A DNA stretch of 12,296 nt. It comes from AP-15 sp035252905. Its GTDB lineage: Bacteria; Pseudomonadota; Alphaproteobacteria; ATCC43930; CGMCC-115725. The notes below the pieces were generated by a model, which was not told the DNA's origin, searched no databases, and saw only the letters and a list, made by a program, of their open reading frames with translations. Positions within the stretch are counted from its first letter, which is position 1. Each line of letters opens with the position of its first letter. Shown piece by piece: positions 1 to 5,121 of this stretch. The stretch is from positions 1-12,296 of the forward strand of contig DATFCQ010000143.1 in NCBI GenBank assembly GCA_035252905.1. The letters are read 5' to 3'. Both the position numbers and the translations under genes were made by a program.

Positions 1-31
1 CCCGCCGATGCGGGCGGGACGCCCGCGGTCC
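1..31. repeat. GC-rich palindromic intergenic repeat, probably cut by the window edge
   Basis: The first 31 bases contain a 6-bp stem (GCGGGC at 10-15 pairing with GCCCGC at 21-26, loop GGGAC) and end in GCGGTCC. The wording resembles short interspersed repeats between genes in many GC-rich proteobacterial genomes, and the right-hand end of the window carries a similar element that also ends in GCGGTCC. That it is a multicopy repeat is inference; only the hairpin is seen directly. Confidence 0.4.
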
Positions 32-43
32 AAACGGTCCAAA
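26..43 (+). repeat. Perfect tandem duplication of a 9-mer just before the HAD gene
   Basis: CGGTCCAAA occurs twice back to back. The second copy supplies the first base of the ATG at 43. No Shine-Dalgarno sequence is present in this stretch, so the usual ribosome-binding position is occupied by the duplication. Confidence 0.6.
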
Positions 44-714
44 TGACCTGGGACCTTATCATTTTCGACTGCGACGGCGTATTGGTCGACAGCGAGCCCC
101 TGGTTAACCGCGCCCATGCCGAGACGCTCGCCGCCTGCGGCTATCAAATCGCCGTAGACGCGCTACTGGAGCGCTTCTGCGGCATCTCCGATGCGGATAT
201 GCTGGCGACGATCGCGCGCGAATGGGGCCGCCCCTTGCCGGCGGCCTACGCCGCGGATGTCGCGGCGCGGATCGCGCGCGATTATCGCGTCGCGCTGAAG
301 CCGATCCCCGGCGTCGCCGAGGCGCTCGCCCGGCTGGCGTTTCCGGTCTGCGTCGCTTCGAGCAGCGTGCCGGCGCAGCTTCGCCTCGGCCTCGAAGTCG
401 CGGGCCTCATCGGCCATTTCGATTCTCATCTGTTCAGCGCGGCGATGGTGGCGCGCGGCAAGCCGGCGCCGGACCTGTTTCTGTACGCGGCAGAGCGGAT
501 GGGTGCGGCGCCGCACCGCTGTCTTGTCGTCGAAGACAGCCCGGCCGGAATCGCCGCCGCCCGCGCCGCCGGAATGACCGCATTCGGCTTCTGCGGCGGC
601 AGCCATTGCCGGCCGGGACATGGCGAGCGGCTGCTGGCGGGCGGTGCCGCCCGGGTGATCGCCGATATGCGGGACCTGCCGGCGGCGGTCGCGGAGACGG
701 CGCCGGACGGCTGA
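43..714 (+). CDS. HAD-superfamily phosphatase (beta-phosphoglucomutase/GmhB-like subfamily IA hydrolase)
   Basis: The 223-residue protein is a complete haloacid-dehalogenase-type hydrolase, expected to be cytosolic and to remove phosphate from a small phosphorylated metabolite, often a sugar phosphate. All four motifs are visible: the nucleophile and acid/base aspartates D9 and D11 in FDCDGVLVDSE, the serine motif around S106-S108, the lysine K140 in GKPAP, and the metal-binding pair E164-D165 in VVEDS. An alpha-helical cap lies between residues about 16 and 85, as in subfamily IA. The ATG at 43 is chosen because homologues begin a few residues before the DxD motif. No good Shine-Dalgarno precedes it. 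The substrate cannot be read from sequence; proximity to galE and glycan genes makes a sugar phosphate reasonable but unproven. A role as phosphoglycolate phosphatase or 6-phosphogluconate phosphatase is equally possible. Confidence 0.88.
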   Translation: MTWDLIIFDCDGVLVDSEPLVNRAHAETLAACGYQIAVDALLERFCGISDADMLATIAREWGRPLPAAYAADVAARIARDYRVALKPIPGVAEALARLAFPVCVASSSVPAQLRLGLEVAGLIGHFDSHLFSAAMVARGKPAPDLFLYAAERMGAAPHRCLVVEDSPAGIAAARAAGMTAFGFCGGSHCRPGHGERLLAGGAARVIADMRDLPAAVAETAPDG

Positions 715-728
715 CCGGGTTATGGCGG

Positions 729-757
729 TTGCGTCGCAGCCCGGCCCTCGGCACAAT
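729..757 (+). promoter_or_regulatory. Candidate sigma-70-like promoter before the lipoprotein gene
   Basis: TTGCGT (729-734) and CACAAT (752-757) are separated by 17 nt in the gap after the HAD gene. The -35 matches the consensus moderately and the -10 only weakly. The position suits transcription of the lipoprotein gene and perhaps galE. This is pattern matching only. Confidence 0.25.
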
Positions 758-814
758 CCGGTGGGTCAACCAGCGGTCGATCACTATGCAGCGCTTGCCC
801 TCCTCGGCGGCCGG

Positions 815-917
815 AAGCCCTCACCCACCGGCCCTGCGGGCCGGTCCCCCCTCTCCCGCATTGCGGGAGAGGGTGCCGAACCCCGGCGAAAGCCGGGGGA
901 GGCGGGTGAGGGGGCTT
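815..917. repeat. Multi-hairpin interspersed palindromic element overlapping the start of the lipoprotein gene
   Basis: Outer arms CCCTCACCC (818-826) and GGGTGAGGG (904-912) are perfectly complementary; AAGC and GCTT extend them with a two-base bulge. They enclose three perfect hairpins: 827-834 with 838-845 (8 bp, loop TGC), 849-860 with 862-873 (12 bp, almost no loop as drawn), and 881-887 with 892-898 (7 bp, GAAA loop). As RNA this would fold into a four-way, cloverleaf-like junction. CCCTCTCCCGC...GCGGGAGAGGG elements of this kind are a familiar class of interspersed repeat in alphaproteobacterial genomes; copy number here is unknown. It is open in the lipoprotein reading frame throughout. 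Confidence 0.8.
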
Positions 918-1262
918 GCGCTATCAATCACCGGCGTGGTTTCGATCGCGCTGCTCGCCGGCTGCACCGACTACATCCCGGTCAAGGACGGGTTTGGCAC
1001 CAGCGCCTTGCGGGAGGCCGGCAAGACCCCGCCGGAATATGCCGCGTTCAACAATTACGATCCTCGGGTGAACAGTCTGCTCGCCAATCAGATCTGCGCC
1101 ACGCCCTATGTCCTGCTGGAGCAGAGGACGCATCCGGCCGAACCGGGAGAATTTGTGACCTGGCGGGGACCGTGCCAGCCTTATGTGATCACTCTTTACA
1201 ACTTGCGCGAGCATCTGCTCCCGTCGCAGCCGCTTTTCGCTTGGCGGCAGCCGCCCGGATGA
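906..1262 (+). CDS. Small predicted lipoprotein of unknown function
   Basis: From the GTG at 906 the protein has 118 residues and opens with a classic lipoprotein signal: a short arginine-bearing n-region, a hydrophobic stretch, and the lipobox LLAGC with its cysteine at residue 20. The predicted mature part of about 99 residues begins CTDYIPVKDGFG and holds two more cysteines (in ICATPY and GPCQPY) that could form a disulfide. I do not recognise a family. GTG 906 is preferred because cysteine 20 is the usual distance and GGAGG lies 3 nt upstream. An in-frame ATG at 786 would place 59 residues before the cysteine, mostly translated from the palindromic element at 815-917, which is implausible for signal peptidase II processing. 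The gene sits between the HAD gene and galE; envelope localisation is predicted, function is not known. Confidence 0.65.
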   Translation: MRGLALSITGVVSIALLAGCTDYIPVKDGFGTSALREAGKTPPEYAAFNNYDPRVNSLLANQICATPYVLLEQRTHPAEPGEFVTWRGPCQPYVITLYNLREHLLPSQPLFAWRQPPG

Positions 1263-1294
1263 ATCCGGCGGCTGTGGCGTTCTCTCGCAGATGA
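1259..1294 (+). other. Possible 11-codon coupling ORF between the lipoprotein gene and galE
   Basis: An ATG at 1259 overlaps the lipoprotein stop (ATGA). It reads MNPAAVAFSRR and stops at a TGA (1292-1294) that overlaps the ATG at 1291, the upstream candidate start of galE. Two ATGA overlaps joined by one short ORF could carry ribosomes from one gene to the next. There is no Shine-Dalgarno and it may be chance. Confidence 0.2.
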
Positions 1295-2286
1295 GCGGAA
1301 TTGCGGACGCGCCGATGTCTCAATCGATCCTGGTGACGGGCGGGGCCGGCTATGTCGGCAGCCATGCCTGCAAGGCGCTGTCGCGCGCCGGGTATTGCCC
1401 GGTCGCCTTCGACAATCTGTCGCGCGGGCATCGCCGGGCGGTGCGCTGGGGCCCCTTTGTTGAAGGCGATATTGCCGATCGCGCCGGCCTCGTTGCGGCG
1501 ATCGCGCAATACCGGGTGAGTGCGGTCATGCATTTCGCGGCGTTCGCCTATGTCGGCGAATCGGTCGCCGACCCGGCGCTCTATTACCGCAACAATCTCG
1601 TCGGCACCCTGACCCTGCTCGAAGCGATGCGCGAGACCGGGCTCGAGCGGATCGTCTTTTCCTCGACCTGCGCGACCTATGGCGTTCCCGACGCGGTTCC
1701 GATCCCGGAGGGCGCGCGGCAATTGCCGGTCAATCCTTACGGCGACAGCAAACTGGCGATCGAGCGGGCGCTCCATTGGTATCGGGCGCACGGCCTGCGC
1801 TCGGTCTCGTTGCGCTATTTCAACGCCGCGGGCGCCGACCGCGACGGCGAGATCGGCGAGAGGCACGAGCCCGAGACCCATCTGATCCCGCTGGTCCTTG
1901 AGGCGGCGCTGGGCCGGCGCCCCCATGTCGAAATCTACGGCACCGATTACCCGACGCCGGACGGCACCGCAATCCGCGACTACATCCATGTCGAGGACCT
2001 CGCCGCCGCGCATGTCGCCGCGCTCGAACACCTCGCCGCCGGGGGCGAGACTCTGGCGCTCAATCTCGGCACCGGAAGCGGCCATTCGGTGCGCGAGGTC
2101 ATTGCCGCCGCCGAGCGGGTCAGCGGCCGGAGAGTGCCCTGGCGCGCCGCGCCGCGCCGGCCGGGCGACCCGCCCGCGCTCGTCGCCGATGCGCAATTGG
2201 CCGCGCTGCGGCTCGGCTGGCCGGCCCGCGCCTCCGATCTCGACACGATCATCGCTACCGCCCTCGCCTGGCATCTCGGCCAGTAA
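1291..2286 (+). CDS. galE: UDP-glucose 4-epimerase
   Basis: A cytosolic, NAD-dependent extended short-chain dehydrogenase that interconverts UDP-glucose and UDP-galactose. In the 331-residue reading, the Rossmann motif TGGAGYVG is at residues 16-23, the catalytic serine lies in FSSTCATYG (about 124-126), and the YxxxK pair is Y150/K154 in PYGDSK. The GalE-typical segment GTDYPTPDGTAIRDYIHVED follows near 217-236. Length is normal for the family. Two starts are possible: ATG 1291, linked by ATGA overlap to an upstream micro-ORF, or ATG 1315, which gives MSQSILVTGG and matches the short leader usual in homologues. Neither has a strong ribosome-binding site. I give the longer form. The enzyme could also act on other UDP-hexoses. 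It precedes a glycosyltransferase and an exporter, so sugar nucleotide supply for a glycan is the likely role. Confidence 0.92.
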   Translation: MSGIADAPMSQSILVTGGAGYVGSHACKALSRAGYCPVAFDNLSRGHRRAVRWGPFVEGDIADRAGLVAAIAQYRVSAVMHFAAFAYVGESVADPALYYRNNLVGTLTLLEAMRETGLERIVFSSTCATYGVPDAVPIPEGARQLPVNPYGDSKLAIERALHWYRAHGLRSVSLRYFNAAGADRDGEIGERHEPETHLIPLVLEAALGRRPHVEIYGTDYPTPDGTAIRDYIHVEDLAAAHVAALEHLAAGGETLALNLGTGSGHSVREVIAAAERVSGRRVPWRAAPRRPGDPPALVADAQLAALRLGWPARASDLDTIIATALAWHLGQ

Positions 2287-2294
2287 TTTCACAA

Positions 2295-2393
2295 TGAGAC
2301 GGTGAGAAAGAACTAATGCGCGTCCCACGGGTCCGCGCTTTGCGCGGACCGAGGACAGGCTCCGGCGCGCAGAAACGATCCCTCACCGTCTCA
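2295..2393. repeat. 99-nt nested palindromic element between galE and the GH-GT2 gene
   Basis: Perfect 12-bp terminal arms, TGAGACGGTGAG (2295-2306) and CTCACCGTCTCA (2382-2393), enclose further nested pairs: TGCGCG 2317-2322 with CGCGCA 2366-2371, an alternative GTCC 2322-2325 with GGAC 2353-2356, and a central perfect 9-bp hairpin, GGTCCGCGC (2330-2338), loop TTT, GCGCGGACC (2342-2350). Nothing in it codes convincingly. It could be a mobile interspersed repeat, an mRNA-stabilising or terminating structure, or both. It differs in sequence from the element at 815-917 but shares the design of terminal arms around inner hairpins. Confidence 0.75.
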
Positions 2394-2488
2394 CTGCCTC
2401 GCTGGTGAAATACTGCTACGGCAGGAATGAAAGCCGCGGCCGCTCGTTATGCGAGCGCCGCCGGCATCGGATCGGCCGCCGCGGCGAA

Positions 2489-2498
2489 GAGGGGAGGG
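2489..2498 (+). promoter_or_regulatory. Strong ribosome-binding site that fixes the GH-GT2 start
   Basis: GAGGGGAGGG lies 6 nt before the ATG at 2505. The alternative in-frame ATG at 2427 has no such site and would add 26 alanine-rich residues. Confidence 0.75.
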
Positions 2499-2504
2499 TC
2501 GGCG

Positions 2505-5108
2505 ATGGCCACGCTCGAAATCGACGAGGTCGGCAGCGAGGTCGCCGCCCCGCTGAGGGCGCCGCCCCTGCCGGCGGCGCCGATCCGGGTCCACGGCAAA
2601 TTCTTCTTTGCCGGTACGCAGAAGCACTTTGTCAAAGGCGTCACCTATGGGCCGTTCGCGCCGAACGAGGATGAGGACGGCGCGCAATGCCCTTCCCGTG
2701 CGGTCGTCGCCGGCGATTTCGCCGTGATGGCGGAGGCCGGCGTCAATACCGTGCGGGTCTTCACCCCGCCGCCCCTGTGGCTGCTGGACGCGGCAGAGCG
2801 CGCCGGCCTCAAAGTGCTCGTCGGCCTGCCCTGGGCGCAGCACGTGACCTTTCTCGACAGCCCGGAGATGGAAGCCCGCATCCACGATGCGGTCGCCGCG
2901 GGGGTGCGCGCCTGCGCGCGGCATCCGGCAATCTTTGCCTATCTCGTCGGCAACGAGATCCCGCCCGACATGGTCCGCTGGCACGGCGCCGAGCCGGTCC
3001 GCCGCTTTCTCAAAAGCCTTGTCGCGCGGGTCAAAAGCGAGCATCCCGGCGCGCTCGTCTCCTATGCGAATTTTCCGACCACCGAGTATCTGACCGTCGA
3101 TTTCACCGATTTCGTCTGTTTCAACGTCTATCTGCACGACGCAGCGGCGTTCCGCTCCTATCTGGCACGACTGCACAATCTCGCCCCCGACCGCCCGCTG
3201 GTATTGACCGAGTTCGGCATCGATTCGTTTCGCGAGGGCGAAGAGCAGCAGAGCGCGATCCTGTCCTCTCACCTGTTCACCGCGTTTGCGGCGGGGGTCG
3301 CCGGCACCTTTGTCTTCGCCTGGACCGACGAATGGTTTACCGGCGGCCACAGGATCGAGGACTGGGCCTTTGGCCTCACCGACCGGGAGCGCCGTCCCAA
3401 ACCGGCCCTTCTGAGCGTCGCCCGCCATTACACCGGGTCCTTGCCGCCGGCACTGCCGCATTACCCGCGGGTTTCCGTCGTGGTCTGCGCCTACAATGCC
3501 GAACGCACGCTCGACCAATGCCTCGCTTCGCTTGCGGTCCTCGATTACCCCGATTACGAGGTCATCCTGGTCAATGACGGCTCGCGCGACCGGACGCTCG
3601 CCATCGCCGAGCAATACCCGTTCTGCCGGATCATCAGCCAGCCCAACCAGGGGCTCAGCGTCGCCCGCAATGTCGGCGCCGCGGCCGCAACCGGCGAGAT
3701 CATCGCCTATACCGACAGCGACTGCGTGGTCGATCCCGACTGGCTCAGCTATCTCGTCGCCAAGATGGAGGCCGGGGATCTCGTTGCCTGCGGCGGGCCG
3801 AACTTCCCGCCGCCGGAGGACAGCCTCGTCCCGGCGGCGGTCGCGGTCTCGCCCGGCGGCCCGACGCATGTATTATTGAGCGACGAGGTCGCCGAGCACA
3901 TCGCCGGCTGCAACATGGCGTTCCGCCGCGACGTGTTGTTAAGCCTGGGCGGCTTCGACCCGATCTATCGCGCCGCCGGCGACGACGTCGACCTGTGCTG
4001 GCGCCTGCAGGATTCCGGCTACATGATCGGGTTCTCTCCGGCGGCGATCGTCTGGCATTTCCGCCGCAACACGGTCAAGGCCTATCTCAACCAGCAGCGC
4101 GGCTACGGCAAGGCCGAGGCTCTCGTCTATTCGCGGCACCCGCTGCGCTTCAACCTGTTCGGGCAGGCAAAGTGGCTCGGCCGCATCTATGGCGATCTGT
4201 CGACCGCTCTGCTGTTTTCGCGCCGGCCGGTGATCTACTCGGGCCCGTTCGGCCGCGGGCTGTTCCAGACCCTGTACGAGCCGCCTTCGTCATTGACCGC
4301 AGTGCTGCCGCTGACCTTTGAATGGAGTGCGGCGGCGCTCTTCCTGGCCGCGGGCGGGATCGCCGTCGGCGGCTGGTGGTGGCTGTTGACCGTGCCGGTC
4401 CTCGCCAGCTGGGCCTTGTGCGTCAACGGCGCGGCGCGGGCGCCGCTCGATGCGCGCTTCCGCGGGCTGAAGGCGCGGGCGCTCGTCGCCCTGTTGATCT
4501 ACCTCGCGCCGCTGTTGCGCGGTTGGGAGCGGACCCGCTGGCGATTGCGCATGAGGCGCCGGCCGGAGCGCATCCGGCCGATCGCCGCCGATGAGACCGG
4601 CGGGCAGCGCGCCGGCATCGCCTGGCTGCGCCGCGCCTTTCATCTGTCCTATTGGAGCGAGAGCGGCGCCGAAAAGGAGGTGTTGCTCGGCGGGGTCATG
4701 GATTTCCTGAAGCCGCAAAAATATTTTGTCGTGCCCGACGACGGCTGGAGCAACTGGGACCTGAAGATCGCGCGGGGTCTGTGGAGCCGCGCCCGGCTCC
4801 TCGTCTGCGCCGAGAACCACGGCGGCGGGAAGCGGCTGCTGCGGGTGCGCTGCGCGATGCGGATGTCGGGGCTGGCGCGCGCGCTGCTGCGCCTCTACGC
4901 GGGCTCGGCAGCGGTCGCGCTGATCCTCGGCGCGCCCTGGGCGGCGGCGGCGATCGGCGCGCTCGGGATCGCCAACCTGATGGTCATCTCGTATCAATTG
5001 CTGGCGTTCGGCCGGATCATGCATTGCGTCGTCGAGACCGTCGCCAAAGGGGCAAGGCTGACGCCTCTGCCGCCTGCGGCGCCAGCGCCGGCGCCGCAGG
5101 CGGCCTGA
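2505..5108 (+). CDS. Fusion of a clan GH-A glycoside hydrolase domain with a membrane glycosyltransferase family 2
   Basis: This 867-residue protein joins two enzyme types. Residues about 25-310 look like a TIM-barrel glycosidase of clan GH-A: VGNEIP carries the likely acid/base E151 and LTEFGID the likely nucleophile E236. Residues about 323-545 are a GT2 (GT-A fold) domain: VSVVVCAYN at 323, nucleotide-binding DSD at 404-406, GDDVD at 492-496 with the probable catalytic aspartate, and QQRGYGK at 530-536 in the place of the QxxRW motif. Hydrophobic helices follow near 605-650 and 657-672, then a soluble segment (713-782) I cannot assign, then further helices (about 799-837) and a Pro/Ala tail. 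It presumably transfers sugar from a nucleotide donor at the inner membrane; the hydrolase domain may trim, branch or transglycosylate the product. The two domains would have to act on the same or opposite membrane faces, which sequence does not settle. The exporter gene starts 13 nt downstream. Product glycan unknown. Confidence 0.85.
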   Translation: MATLEIDEVGSEVAAPLRAPPLPAAPIRVHGKFFFAGTQKHFVKGVTYGPFAPNEDEDGAQCPSRAVVAGDFAVMAEAGVNTVRVFTPPPLWLLDAAERAGLKVLVGLPWAQHVTFLDSPEMEARIHDAVAAGVRACARHPAIFAYLVGNEIPPDMVRWHGAEPVRRFLKSLVARVKSEHPGALVSYANFPTTEYLTVDFTDFVCFNVYLHDAAAFRSYLARLHNLAPDRPLVLTEFGIDSFREGEEQQSAILSSHLFTAFAAGVAGTFVFAWTDEWFTGGHRIEDWAFGLTDRERRPKPALLSVARHYTGSLPPALPHYPRVSVVVCAYNAERTLDQCLASLAVLDYPDYEVILVNDGSRDRTLAIAEQYPFCRIISQPNQGLSVARNVGAAAATGEIIAYTDSDCVVDPDWLSYLVAKMEAGDLVACGGPNFPPPEDSLVPAAVAVSPGGPTHVLLSDEVAEHIAGCNMAFRRDVLLSLGGFDPIYRAAGDDVDLCWRLQDSGYMIGFSPAAIVWHFRRNTVKAYLNQQRGYGKAEALVYSRHPLRFNLFGQAKWLGRIYGDLSTALLFSRRPVIYSGPFGRGLFQTLYEPPSSLTAVLPLTFEWSAAALFLAAGGIAVGGWWWLLTVPVLASWALCVNGAARAPLDARFRGLKARALVALLIYLAPLLRGWERTRWRLRMRRRPERIRPIAADETGGQRAGIAWLRRAFHLSYWSESGAEKEVLLGGVMDFLKPQKYFVVPDDGWSNWDLKIARGLWSRARLLVCAENHGGGKRLLRVRCAMRMSGLARALLRLYAGSAAVALILGAPWAAAAIGALGIANLMVISYQLLAFGRIMHCVVETVAKGARLTPLPPAAPAPAPQAA
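5069..5104 (+). repeat. Perfect 15-bp stem-loop at the 3' end of the GH-GT2 coding region
   Basis: GCCGCCTGCGGCGCC (5069-5083) is exactly complementary to GGCGCCGCAGGCGGC (5090-5104) across a 6-nt loop, AGCGCC. The stem ends one base before the TGA stop (5106-5108) and 17 nt before the GTG of the exporter gene. It encodes the Pro/Ala tail of the protein. There is no T-run after it, so it is not a standard intrinsic terminator; a brake on translation or a processing or stability element between the two genes is possible. Confidence 0.75.
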
Positions 5109-5121
5109 GCGCCCTGTCGCC

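Noticed and set aside
786..905. ATG at 786 as the start of the lipoprotein.
   Set aside because: It puts 59 residues ahead of the lipobox cysteine, mostly translated palindromic repeat, and has no ribosome-binding site. Not fully excluded, so it is mentioned in the entry.
2295..2393. Insertion sequence with terminal inverted repeats.
   Set aside because: It is only 99 nt long with no transposase and no clear target-site duplication, so it is listed as a palindromic element rather than an IS.
2427..2504. Upstream in-frame ATG at 2427 extending the GH-GT2 protein by 26 residues.
   Set aside because: The added residues are low-complexity alanine, and GAGGGGAGGG lies directly before the ATG at 2505.
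4560..4580. Perfect 8-bp stem CGGCCGGA/TCCGGCCG inside the GH-GT2 gene.
   Set aside because: Short GC stems of this size occur by chance in coding DNA of this composition, and it is not at a gene boundary.
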